Shown: positions 18,783 through 28,009, counted from the stretch's first letter. The stretch is 64,000 nt of DNA from Bacteroidota bacterium (GCA_027620655.1 JAQCDS010000001.1:186001-250000), one strand, 5' to 3'. Translations and numbers: made by a program. The notes: generated by a model not told the origin, from the letters alone.

Positions 18783-20516
18783 TTATTCTAATCTAATTTC
18801 TGATACCGATGCGCCAGAAGGGATCATCGGAAATACATTATCCTCTTTTTCTACACAAACTTCCAGGAAGTATGCTTCTTTTGAAGTCATCATTTCTTCA
18901 ACCGCTGCAGCTAATTCTTCACGTTTTGTAACACGTTTAGCTTCAAGTTGATAGCCTTTTGCTATAGTTACAAAATCTGGATTTGTCATCACTGTTGATG
19001 CATATCGTCTATCAAAAAACAACTGTTGCCATTGACGAACCATTCCTAAGAAATCATTATTTAAAACAACAATTTTTACGGCGGCTTTGGTTTGAAAAAT
19101 AGTACCCAACTCTTGAATTGTCATTTGATAGCCACCATCTCCAATTACAGCCACAACTTCTCTTTCTGGGGTAGCCATTTTAGCGCCAATTGCTGCGGGA
19201 AGTGCAAAGCCCATTGTTCCCAATCCGCCAGATGTAATATTGCCTCTTGAGGTGTTAAATTCTGCATATCTACATGCAATCATCTGATGTTGCCCAACGT
19301 CTGAAACAATAGCTGCTTCTCCTTTACTTTGCGCATTAATTTCTTTGAGAACTTCTCCCATTGTAAGTCCTTCCTTGGTTGGATGCAAATCATTTTTAAT
19401 GACTTTTTCAAATTCAATTTTTGATAGTTCTTCAAATTTTTTCAGCCATTCTGTATGTGTATTTTTGTTTAGTAATGGAAGAATTTGCGCTAGACTTTCT
19501 TTAGCATTTCCAAGAACTGCAACATCAGTTTTTACATTTTTATCAACTTCTGCTGGATCAATTTCAAAATGGATCACTTTTGCTTGTGTTGCATAATCGC
19601 TTAGTTTTCCTGTTACCCGATCGTCAAATCGCATTCCAATTGCAATCAAAACATCACATTCGTTTGTAAGAATATTTGGACCGTAATTTCCATGCATACC
19701 AACCATACCCACATTTAATGGATGAGATGTTGGAATTGCAGAAACACCCATGATTGTCCATGCTGCAGGTACACCAGATTTTTCAACTACAGCTTTGAAT
19801 TCTTCTTCAGCTTCTCCCAAAATAACACCTTGTCCCCAAACAATTAGTGGCTTTTTAGCGTTATTTATTAGCTCTGCGGCTGCACTTAGCTGTACTGGGT
19901 TAACCTTAGGAATAGGATTATAACTTCTTATGCCTTCACATTTTTTGTAGGTAAAATCTAATTCTCCAAACTGCGCGTCTTTTGTGATATCTATAAGAAC
20001 AGGTCCTGGCCGACCGCTTCTAGCAATATAAAATGCTTTTGCAATTACTTCTGGAATTTCTTCTGCTGTTGTGATTTGATGATTCCATTTTGTTACAGGC
20101 GTAGAAATCCCAACAATATCTGTTTCTTGAAATGCATCACTTCCCAAAAGATGAGAGGGCACTTGTCCTGTGATACATACCATAGGAGTTGAGTCTATTT
20201 GAGCATCTGCAATTCCTGTAATTAAATTTGTAGCTCCAGGCCCAGATGTTGCAATTGCCACACCTACTCTACCAGAAATTCTTGCAAAACCTTGAGCAGC
20301 ATGTGTTGCACCCTGTTCATGCCTTGTAAGGACATGGTGTATTTGGTCTTGATACTTAAAAAGCTCATCATAAACTGGCATAATGGCTCCTCCAGGATAT
20401 CCATAGATAGTATCTGCACCTTCTGCAATTAAACAGCGAATCACAGCTTCAGCACCTGAGATTCTTTCGGTGGGCTGATTTAAATAGCTTTGTTTTGATT
20501 TTGTTTGTACGTCCAT
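18783..20516 (-). CDS. ilvB: Acetolactate synthase large catalytic subunit
   Basis: A thiamine diphosphate enzyme of 577 residues that condenses two pyruvates, or pyruvate and 2-oxobutyrate. The cofactor-activating Glu67 is in TRHEQGATH, an FAD-binding middle domain follows, and the diphosphate-binding GDGGYQMTIQEL runs to the closing NN of VVLNND. The three-domain length is standard for biosynthetic AHAS and not for the catabolic enzyme, and the adjacent ilvN confirms this. Eleven bases separate it from ilvD. Confidence 0.96.
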   Translation of the reverse strand: MDVQTKSKQSYLNQPTERISGAEAVIRCLIAEGADTIYGYPGGAIMPVYDELFKYQDQIHHVLTRHEQGATHAAQGFARISGRVGVAIATSGPGATNLITGIADAQIDSTPMVCITGQVPSHLLGSDAFQETDIVGISTPVTKWNHQITTAEEIPEVIAKAFYIARSGRPGPVLIDITKDAQFGELDFTYKKCEGIRSYNPIPKVNPVQLSAAAELINNAKKPLIVWGQGVILGEAEEEFKAVVEKSGVPAAWTIMGVSAIPTSHPLNVGMVGMHGNYGPNILTNECDVLIAIGMRFDDRVTGKLSDYATQAKVIHFEIDPAEVDKNVKTDVAVLGNAKESLAQILPLLNKNTHTEWLKKFEELSKIEFEKVIKNDLHPTKEGLTMGEVLKEINAQSKGEAAIVSDVGQHQMIACRYAEFNTSRGNITSGGLGTMGFALPAAIGAKMATPEREVVAVIGDGGYQMTIQELGTIFQTKAAVKIVVLNNDFLGMVRQWQQLFFDRRYASTVMTNPDFVTIAKGYQLEAKRVTKREELAAAVEEMMTSKEAYFLEVCVEKEDNVFPMIPSGASVSEIRLE

Positions 20517-20527
20517 AAATATTTTAA

Positions 20528-22207
20528 TTAAAATTCATCTGTTACACATCCTTGTGAAGCAGAAGAAACAGTTTTTGCATATTTGAAAAGTACTCCTCTA
20601 GAAACTTTTAAATTTGGTGCTTTCCATTGTTGCTTTCTTTCTTGTAATTCTTTATCTGAAATTTCTAATGTAATACTATTGGTTTCTGCATCAATGGTAA
20701 TGGTATCGCCATCATGTACTAAAGCAATTGTACCACCATCTTGCGCTTCTGGTGTAATATGACCAACAACAAATCCATGAGTACCACCAGAAAAACGGCC
20801 ATCGGTAATAAGAGCCACGTCTTTTCCAAGTCCAGCACCCATAATTGCGGCGGTTGGTTTAAGCATCTCAGGCATTCCAGGCCCCCCTTTTGGCCCTTCA
20901 TAACGAATTACAACAACATCCCCTTTTTCTACAAGTCCATCGCGAATGCCATCATTTGCAGCATACTCACCGTTAAATACTTTTGCTTTTCCAGAAAAGC
21001 GTAAACCCTCTTTACCAGTAATTTTTGCAACACTTCCTTCTGTAGCTAAATTTCCATATAGCATACGCAAATGCCCCGATACTTTTATTGGACGATCAAG
21101 AGGTTTAATGACTTGTTGTCCCTCTGAGAGTCCTTTAACTTCAGAAAGGTTTTCTGCAATTGTTTTTCCTGTTACGGTCAAACAATCTCCGTGGATTAAC
21201 CCATTATCTAATAGATATTTTAAAACTGCAGGAATACCTCCTACTCGATGAACATCTTCCATTAGGAATTTTCCACTTGGTTTCAAATCTGCTAGGAAAG
21301 GGGTTTCATCACTTATACGTTGAAAATCTTGTAATGTAAACTCAATATTAGCAGCTCTAGCAATGGCCAAAAAGTGCAGTACAGCATTTGTTGAACCTCC
21401 AAGTACTGTAATAAGTCTTATGGCGTTTTCTAGAGATTTTTTTGTGATGATATCTGAGGGTTTTATGTCTTTTTCGAGCAACAACCGAATGGCTTTCCCC
21501 GCTTCAATGGCTTCTTCTTTTTTCTCCTTACCAGTTGCTGGATTTGAAGAATTAAACGGCAATGCCATTCCAAGCGCTTCTATTGCAGAAGCCATGGTGT
21601 TTGCAGTGTACATTCCTCCACAAGCTCCTGCACCTGGACAAGCCTTTTGTACAATATTCTGAAATTCTTTCTCGTCCATTGTTCCAGCAACTTTGCTACC
21701 CCAAGCTTCAAATGCAGAAACAATATCAAGTTTTTTTCCGTTATGACAACCCGAATCAATAGTACCACCATAAACCAAAATAGAAGGTTTGTTAACACGT
21801 ATCATTGCCATAAGCGCACCAGGCATATTTTTGTCACAACCAACAACTGTAATCATCCCATCATAACTCATGGCCTGAACAACAGTTTCCATGGAATCTG
21901 CAATAATATCACGAGAAGGCAATGAAAAACGCATACCAGGAGTTCCCATTGAAATCCCATCACTAACACCGATAGTATTAAATATTAAACCAACAACATC
22001 TTTTTTTTGGGTTCCTGACTTTACCAGTTTTGCCAAATCATTTAAATGCATGTTACAAGGATTGCCTTCATAGCCTGTACTTGCTATTCCAACAAATGGT
22101 TTTTCAAAATCAGAACGATCAAGACCAATAGCATGCAACATGGCTTGTGCGGCTGGTTGGGTAGGATCTTGAGTAATTGCTTTACTAAATTTGTTTATTG
22201 CCTGCAT
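20528..22207 (-). CDS. ilvD: Dihydroxy-acid dehydratase
   Basis: IlvD dehydrates the dihydroxy acids to the branched-chain 2-oxo acids and depends on an iron-sulfur cluster. The cluster cysteines are visible in [16 protein letters not shown] and [12 protein letters not shown] of the 559-residue protein, and [14 protein letters not shown] is in the C-terminal domain. It is the first gene of the ilvD-B-N-C-A unit. A 36-base near-perfect palindrome is centred about 97 bases upstream of its start, with a candidate -7 box between the two. Confidence 0.96.
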   Translation of the reverse strand: MQAINKFSKAITQDPTQPAAQAMLHAIGLDRSDFEKPFVGIASTGYEGNPCNMHLNDLAKLVKSGTQKKDVVGLIFNTIGVSDGISMGTPGMRFSLPSRDIIADSMETVVQAMSYDGMITVVGCDKNMPGALMAMIRVNKPSILVYGGTIDSGCHNGKKLDIVSAFEAWGSKVAGTMDEKEFQNIVQKACPGAGACGGMYTANTMASAIEALGMALPFNSSNPATGKEKKEEAIEAGKAIRLLLEKDIKPSDIITKKSLENAIRLITVLGGSTNAVLHFLAIARAANIEFTLQDFQRISDETPFLADLKPSGKFLMEDVHRVGGIPAVLKYLLDNGLIHGDCLTVTGKTIAENLSEVKGLSEGQQVIKPLDRPIKVSGHLRMLYGNLATEGSVAKITGKEGLRFSGKAKVFNGEYAANDGIRDGLVEKGDVVVIRYEGPKGGPGMPEMLKPTAAIMGAGLGKDVALITDGRFSGGTHGFVVGHITPEAQDGGTIALVHDGDTITIDAETNSITLEISDKELQERKQQWKAPNLKVSRGVLFKYAKTVSSASQGCVTDEF

Positions 22208-22244
22208 ATTTTTGTTAGAAATGACGAATAAAATTTTTCCTAAT

Positions 22245-22252
22245 CAAAAATA
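22245..22252 (-). promoter_or_regulatory. Candidate -7 promoter box of the ilv operon
   Basis: Read on the minus strand this is TATTTTTG, matching TAnnTTTG, 37 bases before the ilvD start. A TTG lies 14 bases further upstream, shorter than the usual 17-23, so the -33 element is uncertain. Confidence 0.4.
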
Positions 22253-22286
22253 AATAACCAATTAATCAAATAGCTTAAGTTTCGTA

Positions 22287-22322
22287 AAGATGATTTAAAT
22301 TCAATTGAATTCAAATCATCTT
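22287..22322. repeat. 36-base palindrome upstream of ilvD
   Basis: The sequence from AAGATGATTT to AAATCATCTT is a palindrome centred at 22304/22305 on CAATTG, with a single mismatched pair in 18. It lies about 35 bases upstream of the candidate ilvD -7 box, in the 301-base gap 22208-22508. No T run follows on either strand, so it looks like an operator rather than a terminator. The rest of that gap is very A/T-rich; I see no leader peptide and no other feature in it. Confidence 0.6.
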
Positions 22323-22508
22323 AAATATATGAAAATCAGTAGTTTACAAAAAATTTAATATGATGTTCAATACTTGAAATTTATTGAAATTACATGGTTA
22401 TAAAAAGGAATAATAAGAGAAAAAGTATATGTTTATTTCAAATTTAAAATTAAAAACATTTGATTTAGGAAATAAACACTACACAAATATGTCGAAAATT
22501 ATTTTAAA

Positions 22509-23045
22509 CTAATTCAAATGGATATGTTTGATTTCTAGTTGAAAAGGAGTGTTTGTATTTGATGCCTTTAGAAATCCAATTTGTTGTATGTCGTCTTGGT
22601 TAAAATTTGAAATATCTAATTTAAATCCTCTAAAACTTGGCGTCATTTCCGTTAATGGAATTTCAATAGTTTCCCAATTTCCATTGGTTTTAACGTTAAA
22701 GGTATAGGAATGACGTTCATGTTTTGATCTTTTTACACGAAATTGAAATACTGATCCATCGCCTTTTAGTTTCAATAAAATAGTTTTATTTGAAGTAGTT
22801 TCAATTTTATTTACATTTAAACGTATAGATGAAAACCCTCCATTATTTTCAATTGAAACAGTTCCCTTAAATAAGCCATTGCCGTTTTCATTTAATGAGA
22901 TTTCACTATTAGACTTCCCTCCCATAACAACATCATCAACAACTTGCCATGCGTCTATGTTACAAGATGTATCGAATTCAAATATTACTTTTTTATTTTG
23001 AGTGAAGTTGAAAACAGACATAAAGATTATAATATATGCTAACAT
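22509..23045 (-). CDS. CIA30 family protein
   Basis: A 178-residue protein of the CIA30 (complex I intermediate-associated protein 30 / NDUFAF1-like) family, a jelly-roll carbohydrate-binding-like fold. The signature opening FEFDTSCNIDAWQVVDDVVMGG and the internal NGGFSSIRLN are present. Bacterial members are uncharacterised; the respiratory complex I role comes from the mitochondrial homologue and should not be carried over. A short hydrophobic N-terminus (about 1-14) may be a weak signal sequence. It starts three bases after the helicase gene and is probably co-transcribed with it. Confidence 0.8.
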   Translation of the reverse strand: MLAYIIIFMSVFNFTQNKKVIFEFDTSCNIDAWQVVDDVVMGGKSNSEISLNENGNGLFKGTVSIENNGGFSSIRLNVNKIETTSNKTILLKLKGDGSVFQFRVKRSKHERHSYTFNVKTNGNWETIEIPLTEMTPSFRGFKLDISNFNQDDIQQIGFLKASNTNTPFQLEIKHIHLN

Positions 23046-23048
23046 TAA

Positions 23049-24602
23049 TCAATTAAGATTAGTTTTAATGTCATCAAAATTTTGTCTTAAAAAAGAGCGT
23101 AATTTTTTCTTGTAATCATCCTTTAACCATGCTAAAAAATTATGTGTGCTTTTGCTGATGCATTTTGAATAGCGATTGATTCTAAATTCAATATCATCGT
23201 CCAAAAGTTTAATCAATCCTAGAGCATCAAAAATATCATCGCTATTTTCGACACAAATTTTTGCATGTTGCTCAATTGATCTTTTCAGAACAACTTTTGA
23301 AGATTCTCCGCGTCTAATGGATTCTATATAAGTGTTATTGATATCAAAGTAAACTTCTTCTGAATTTGAAAAAGAGGTCCTGATTTCTTCTGGCATTTCG
23401 TATTTAAAATTATTTTCGAGATCTTCATCACTCAAAATTCCATCGAGATAATGACTTGGATACTTAAAAATAAGTTTCCAATCGAGGTTTGTACTTCCCC
23501 ATGGACCAAAACGATGGAAGTTATTTCCCAAATCAACAACATTAAAACTGTCTTTTTCCTTAAAAATTCGGGATCCGCGTCCTATCATTTGGTAGTAAAG
23601 CGTCAAAGATTTTGTAGCACGATTTAAAATTATAGATTCTACGCTAGGTTCGTCAAATCCTGTAGTCAAAATACTTACAGAAGTTAGAATAGCGTTGGAG
23701 GTTTCTTTAAACCAAATTAAAATATTAGCACGGTCCTTTTTTGAAGTCGTGTTATCCAAATGTGCAATGGGTAGCCCAGCTCTTTTAAATATATCATAGA
23801 CAAATAAAGAAGTGTTTATACCATTGTTGAAAATCAATGTTTTTTGACCCTTACAACATTCAAGGTATGCTTCCATCAGTTTTGTAAGCATTTCGTTATT
23901 GGTGTACAATTCCTCTGATGATTTTACGGTATAATCACCATTTGCACCAACTACCAAAGATGTTAGCCCCACATTATAGGAGTACATGTTAGCTTTTGCT
24001 AAAAACCGATTTTCGATAAGTGATTCAATACTTTCGCCTACAATAAGTTCATTGTAGTTGTCGGTCATTGGTAGTTCTATATTTGAACTCAGTGGGGTTG
24101 CTGTAACTCCTAAAATGAATGATTTTTCAAAAAACTTGAAAAGTTTTGTAAATGAATTGTAGTGGGCTTCATCTATAATAACTAATCCAATATCCGAAAT
24201 ATCTAATTTGTCGTCTTTCAATCTGTTGTTAAGGGTTTCAACCATAGCAACAAAGCAATCATAATTACCTTGATCGTCCAAGTTAGCCTTGCTATCCACT
24301 ACTTTATTTCTAACTCCAAATTCACTTAAAACCGCAGAAGTTTGTTTGCAAAGCTCAATTCTGTGTGTCATAACCAACACCTTTTTTTTCCGTGCTTTTA
24401 GGTATTGACTAACGATTTCTGAAAAAATTACTGTTTTCCCACCTCCTGTAGGCAATTGATATAATAGGTGATAATCTTCAGCGGCAGATTCAAAACACTC
24501 AAATATCTTTTGTATGGCTCCTTTTTGATATTGGTAGAGGTCTTTACCAGCTTTCCTTTCCTCCCTTTCGTATGATGTAAGCATTGTTTGGTTTAAGTTC
24601 AA
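23049..24602 (-). CDS. DEAD/DEAH box superfamily 2 helicase
   Basis: A 517-residue superfamily 2 helicase. Walker A is PTGGGKT (51-57), the DEAH box is at 144-147, motif III is VTATP, and motif VI is QMIGRGSR in the second RecA domain. The arrangement resembles the XPB/SSL2-like or type-III-restriction-like proteins, with a C-terminal helical extension of about 130 residues that I cannot assign. There is no nuclease or methylase motif and no such partner nearby, so a restriction role is unsupported. Promoter elements are visible upstream at 24608-24636. Confidence 0.85.
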   Translation of the reverse strand: MNLNQTMLTSYEREERKAGKDLYQYQKGAIQKIFECFESAAEDYHLLYQLPTGGGKTVIFSEIVSQYLKARKKKVLVMTHRIELCKQTSAVLSEFGVRNKVVDSKANLDDQGNYDCFVAMVETLNNRLKDDKLDISDIGLVIIDEAHYNSFTKLFKFFEKSFILGVTATPLSSNIELPMTDNYNELIVGESIESLIENRFLAKANMYSYNVGLTSLVVGANGDYTVKSSEELYTNNEMLTKLMEAYLECCKGQKTLIFNNGINTSLFVYDIFKRAGLPIAHLDNTTSKKDRANILIWFKETSNAILTSVSILTTGFDEPSVESIILNRATKSLTLYYQMIGRGSRIFKEKDSFNVVDLGNNFHRFGPWGSTNLDWKLIFKYPSHYLDGILSDEDLENNFKYEMPEEIRTSFSNSEEVYFDINNTYIESIRRGESSKVVLKRSIEQHAKICVENSDDIFDALGLIKLLDDDIEFRINRYSKCISKSTHNFLAWLKDDYKKKLRSFLRQNFDDIKTNLN

Positions 24603-24607
24603 CTTTG

Positions 24608-24636
24608 CAAAAATAAGCTCTTTTTTGAGTTTTCAA
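24608..24636 (-). promoter_or_regulatory. Promoter of the helicase-CIA30 unit
   Basis: On the minus strand TTG (24636-24634), an 18-base spacer and TATTTTTG (24615-24608) match the flavobacterial consensus TTG-N17-23-TAnnTTTG. The -7 box is five bases before the start codon at 24602, which leaves no room for a leader; either the transcript is nearly leaderless or a slightly later start is used. Confidence 0.5.
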
Positions 24637-24708
24637 ATATTTTAGATGTGATTTTTGTGTTTATTAAAAATTCATTAAATTTATAATCAATCTCAAAAAC
24701 AAATTAAA

Positions 24709-25137
24709 ATGAACACAGTTACAAAACCTACCCCACGCTATTGGCTAATTTCCATTATTGCTCTTCTTTGGAATTTTATGGGAATTATCGCATATCTAGG
24801 TCAGGCCTATATGAGCGATGAGGCTCTAAAAATGTTGCCAGAAGAAAATCAACTCTATTTTTCTAATGTTCCTGCTTGGGTAACAGCTTCGTTTGCAGTG
24901 GCAGTTTTTGGTGGATTTATTGGATCAATTGGACTTATAATTAGAAAAAAATGGGCCTATTTTCTATTTTTAACTTCTTTCTTGGCATTAGTGGCACAAC
25001 ACATTTATAATTTTTTCATTCAGAATTACATTGAAATGACAGGATCAGAAATGATTCTTCCAATTGTGACTTTTATAGTAGCAGTATTATTGATATATTT
25101 TTCAAAACAAAAGTCACAACAAGGTGTACTCAGATAG
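24709..25137 (+). CDS. Four-helix membrane protein of unknown function
   Basis: A 142-residue protein with four predicted transmembrane segments at about 12-32, 56-80, 85-105 and 112-134, connected by short loops. No catalytic or transport motif is evident. Similar small flavobacterial proteins are sometimes labelled sugar transporter, which the sequence does not support. It is flanked by a divergent helicase gene and a convergent rRNA methyltransferase gene whose end is four bases away, so it is a single-gene unit. Confidence 0.65.
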   Translation: MNTVTKPTPRYWLISIIALLWNFMGIIAYLGQAYMSDEALKMLPEENQLYFSNVPAWVTASFAVAVFGGFIGSIGLIIRKKWAYFLFLTSFLALVAQHIYNFFIQNYIEMTGSEMILPIVTFIVAVLLIYFSKQKSQQGVLR

Positions 25138-25141
25138 AGCC

Positions 25142-26308
25142 TTAACTTTTTAATTTTTGTTTGTGGATTTTTTTTGTTCCACTGTACATCTTATAAAGGA
25201 CTAATCGGGATTCAAGTTTAGCATTAAAAACTTTGATTTTTCTTGATGGGCGTAATCCCACATGCTTTAAAGCCTCTAAGTTTGATGTAATTAGCCATGC
25301 GTTAGTTCCCGAATATTTGTGCTTCAAAGTACTTCCAATGTCACTGTAGAAAGTTTCCATTTCTAAGTTTAATCGTTCTCCGTAGGGTGGATTAAAAACC
25401 ATATGAAGAGGAGCTTCTCCTCCTTTTTGTGTTTTAAAGAAATCTTCATGTTTAATGGTTATAAACTCATCAAGATGTGCATTTATTACGTTTTCTTTGG
25501 CTTTTCTTACTGCGCTAGGCGATTTATCAAATCCTATAATTTTATGATGAAAATCACGAGTTTTAGATAATAAAGACTCTTCAATTTTCTCAAATAAATC
25601 TACATCCCAATCTTCCCAACGTTCAAATGCAAATTCATTACGCATCAGATTTGGAGGAATATTACAAGCAATCATCGCTGCTTCAATCAAAAGTGTTCCT
25701 GAACCACACATTGGATCCATAAAATCGCTTTGTCCATCCCATCCAGAAAGCATGATTAGTCCTGCAGCTAAAACTTCGTTAATGGGCGCAATATTTGTCG
25801 CTATTTTATACCCTCTTTTGTGTAGTGATTCACCAGAACTATCCAGCGAAACATTACAAAAGTCACCATCAATATGAATATTAATTTTCAAATCTGGAAA
25901 GCGTAAATCTACATTTGGGCGTTGCCCTGTTTGTTCTCTAAAACGATCTACAATAGCGTCTTTTGTTTTTAAAGCAATATATTGAGAATGTGTAAATCGG
26001 TCACCACTTAGCGTAGCGCCAACAGCCAAACTACCATCACTTTTTAGGTAATTTTCCCAACGAATAGTTTTAATTTTTTGGTAAAGGTCTGTTTCATTCT
26101 TAAACTTGAATTTTGCTATAGGCTTTAGGATTTTAATAGCGGTGCGTAATCCTAAATTACATTTATACATAAATCCCTTATCTCCCACAAATCGAACATG
26201 ACGCACTCCTTTTTGGATGTGTTTTGCACCAAGTTGTTTCAATTCGTTTTCCAAAAGTTCCTCAAAACCAAAAAGCGTTTTGGCAACCATTTCAAAGTCA
26301 GTATTCAT
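25142..26308 (-). CDS. THUMP-domain class I SAM-dependent RNA methyltransferase (RlmL N-terminal-like)
   Basis: A 388-residue protein with an N-terminal ferredoxin-like/THUMP RNA-binding region (about 1-160) and a Rossmann methyltransferase domain (about 165-380). The SAM-binding motif is DPMCGSGTLLIEAA and the catalytic NPPYGERL is the N6/N2 amino-methylase motif. This corresponds to the RlmL half of the E. coli RlmKL fusion, which makes m2G2445 in 23S rRNA, so 23S rRNA is the likely target. It has a divergent neighbour with a shared compact promoter region at 26316-26363. Confidence 0.88.
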   Translation of the reverse strand: MNTDFEMVAKTLFGFEELLENELKQLGAKHIQKGVRHVRFVGDKGFMYKCNLGLRTAIKILKPIAKFKFKNETDLYQKIKTIRWENYLKSDGSLAVGATLSGDRFTHSQYIALKTKDAIVDRFREQTGQRPNVDLRFPDLKINIHIDGDFCNVSLDSSGESLHKRGYKIATNIAPINEVLAAGLIMLSGWDGQSDFMDPMCGSGTLLIEAAMIACNIPPNLMRNEFAFERWEDWDVDLFEKIEESLLSKTRDFHHKIIGFDKSPSAVRKAKENVINAHLDEFITIKHEDFFKTQKGGEAPLHMVFNPPYGERLNLEMETFYSDIGSTLKHKYSGTNAWLITSNLEALKHVGLRPSRKIKVFNAKLESRLVLYKMYSGTKKIHKQKLKS

Positions 26309-26315
26309 AAGGTTT

Positions 26316-26347
26316 TTGTAATAGATGCCAAAAATACAGTATTTTTG
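26316..26347 (+). promoter_or_regulatory. Promoter of the methyltransferase-ZIP unit, overlapping a divergent -7 box
   Basis: TTG (26316-26318), a 21-base spacer and TATTTTTG (26340-26347) form a good flavobacterial promoter 20 bases before the start at 26368. Its mirror CAAAAATA at 26329-26336 is TATTTTTG on the minus strand for the RlmL-like gene, with TTG (26363-26361) 24 bases upstream of it. The two -7 boxes form an eight-base inverted repeat with a three-base spacer. Confidence 0.6.
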
Positions 26348-26367
26348 TTGGTGTTAGCATCAAATAA

Positions 26368-27105
26368 ATGACAAAACAACAAAATTGGTTTCAATCTTGG
26401 TTTGATACACCATACTACCATATACTTTACAAACAGCGTAACTATGAGGAAGCTCAGAGGTTTATTAAAAACCTAATAACGTACCTAAATATTAATAAAA
26501 ATCACACTATTCTGGATTTAGCTTGTGGAAAGGGACGTCATTCCTTTTATTTAAATTCTCTTGGATTTGACGTGACTGGAGTTGACCTATCGACACAAAA
26601 TATTTTGGAGGCTTCCAAAAACAAAAACACTCGGTTGAAATTTATGATCCATGATATGCGCTTACCGATTGAAAGTAAATATGATGTTATATTAAATATG
26701 TTTACAAGTTTTGGTTATTTTGATTCCATTGATGATAATTTTAAAGTTCTAAAAACAATAAAAAATAGTCTAAACAAAGAGGGGTTTGGTGTTATTGATT
26801 TTATGAATAGTAATTATGTAATTAATCATTTGGTGCCACAAAATTATGTTGAAATTAATGGTCTTCAATTTGATATTAAACGTAATTTTGATGATGGAAT
26901 AATTACAAAAACGATTACCGTTACAGATGGAGGCAAAACTTCAAAATATGAAGAACGTGTTCGCGCATTTAGTAAGCAAGATTTTCTTGACATGATTTCG
27001 AAAGCAAACCTTAGTTTTGTGGATTGTTTTGGGAATTATGATTTAGAACCCTATGAAGAAAAAACGTCTGATCGCTTAATTTTAATTTTTAAAAATAATG
27101 TTTGA
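26368..27105 (+). CDS. Class I SAM-dependent methyltransferase
   Basis: A 245-residue methyltransferase with the SAM-binding motif I LDLACGKGRHSFYL at about 49-62 and motif II GVDLS near 71. Motif IV is NMFTSFGYF. The sequence resembles the general methyltransferase-25/11 group; the substrate, small molecule or lipid, is not evident. Its last eight bases overlap the start of the ZIP transporter gene, so the two are translationally coupled, but this does not reveal the substrate. Confidence 0.85.
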   Translation: MTKQQNWFQSWFDTPYYHILYKQRNYEEAQRFIKNLITYLNINKNHTILDLACGKGRHSFYLNSLGFDVTGVDLSTQNILEASKNKNTRLKFMIHDMRLPIESKYDVILNMFTSFGYFDSIDDNFKVLKTIKNSLNKEGFGVIDFMNSNYVINHLVPQNYVEINGLQFDIKRNFDDGIITKTITVTDGGKTSKYEERVRAFSKQDFLDMISKANLSFVDCFGNYDLEPYEEKTSDRLILIFKNNV

Positions 27106-27775
27106 TTTTTTACTTCCAATTTTATCAGTTGTTATTGGTTTGTTTGTTGCCGTTTGGTTTTTTGAATCAAAAACATTCAAATTAAAATTGCTGCTCACAT
27201 TTAGTGGAGCATTTCTGTTATCCACCACAATTTTTGAACTATTACCGGATGTTTATGAAAATTTAAATGCAAAATATACTGGAGTATTTATTCTTTCAGG
27301 AATTGTTTTACAGATTATCCTAGAGTTTTTTTCAAAAGGTGCCGAACATGGACATTTGCATCACCATAAAGATACAGAGCACAGATTTCCTTGGCTTTTA
27401 TTTTTTAGTTTAGGTATTCATTCTTTTTTAGAAGGATTTCCTATCTCTGCCCATGAAACTATTGTCTATGGCGTGTTTATTCATAAAATTCCAGTAGCAA
27501 TTCTTATTGCATCTTATTTATTATCATCTAAAATATCAAAGCTAAAAGCGTTTTTATTTCTTATAGCTTTTGCACTTCTTACCCCTTTTGGGACTTTGGT
27601 TTCGGAAATGATCGTATTATCAAATAAATTGTTTTATAGCATCAACGCTTTGGTTGTTGGAATGTTTTTTCACATTGCAACCATAATTTTATTTGAAGCA
27701 GATGAAGGACACCAATTTAATATAAACAAAATAGCAGCTATTGTTTTGGCTGTATTAATTGCTTTTGGAATGTAA
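27098..27775 (+). CDS. ZIP family divalent metal transporter
   Basis: A 225-residue polytopic protein with about seven or eight transmembrane segments. A histidine-rich cytosolic loop (HGHLHHHKDTEH, about 87-98) follows the third helix and the metal-binding helices contain HSFLEGFPI and HKIPVA, as in ZIP transporters. Zinc or iron uptake or equilibration is likely; direction and metal are not determined. It overlaps the upstream methyltransferase gene by eight bases. Confidence 0.87.
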   Translation: MFDFLLPILSVVIGLFVAVWFFESKTFKLKLLLTFSGAFLLSTTIFELLPDVYENLNAKYTGVFILSGIVLQIILEFFSKGAEHGHLHHHKDTEHRFPWLLFFSLGIHSFLEGFPISAHETIVYGVFIHKIPVAILIASYLLSSKISKLKAFLFLIAFALLTPFGTLVSEMIVLSNKLFYSINALVVGMFFHIATIILFEADEGHQFNINKIAAIVLAVLIAFGM

Positions 27776-27937
27776 TAAAAAAACTTGCGGCCAAGATTTG
27801 GGGATTCATGACCGCGAAGCTTAGTGTAGGTAATTATGAGGCAAAAAAGGGTGAGAGTGAACATTAATTACAACCTTTCCTTTTTCTACTTTACAAAGTT
27901 AAGTACATTCATACCACAAATTAAAGCGTCATGTAAC

Positions 27938-27977
27938 AAACGGCCAATTGACGTAATAAACGGCCATTTGACGTAAT
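27938..27977. repeat. Two tandem 20-base repeats in a convergent gap
   Basis: AAACGGCCAATTGACGTAAT (27938-27957) and AAACGGCCATTTGACGTAAT (27958-27977) differ at one position. The gap 27776-28009 lies between two convergent genes and otherwise holds only A/T-rich sequence and an imperfect GCGG/CCGC hairpin near 27785-27820. On the minus strand each unit contains GCCGTTTnT, eight of nine positions of the published LytTR half-site. The repeat period is exactly two helical turns. Confidence 0.7.
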
Positions 27978-28009
27978 ATTCGGGAAAATTTGAACAAAAA
28001 ATAGCCCTA

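Noticed and set aside
20946-21662. Several 90-100 codon open frames on the plus strand within ilvD
   Set aside because: They are antisense to a strongly conserved enzyme and overlap one another in different frames.
22208-22286. Possible branched-chain amino acid leader peptide before ilvD
   Set aside because: The minus strand has no short frame rich in Ile, Val or Leu codons and no terminator hairpin here.
23049-24602. Restriction or defence helicase
   Set aside because: No nuclease, methylase or defence partner motif is found in or near the gene; only a helicase can be supported.
27670-27864. 64-codon minus-strand frame at the end of the ZIP gene
   Set aside because: Mostly antisense to the ZIP transporter with a tail into the gap; no start context or domain.
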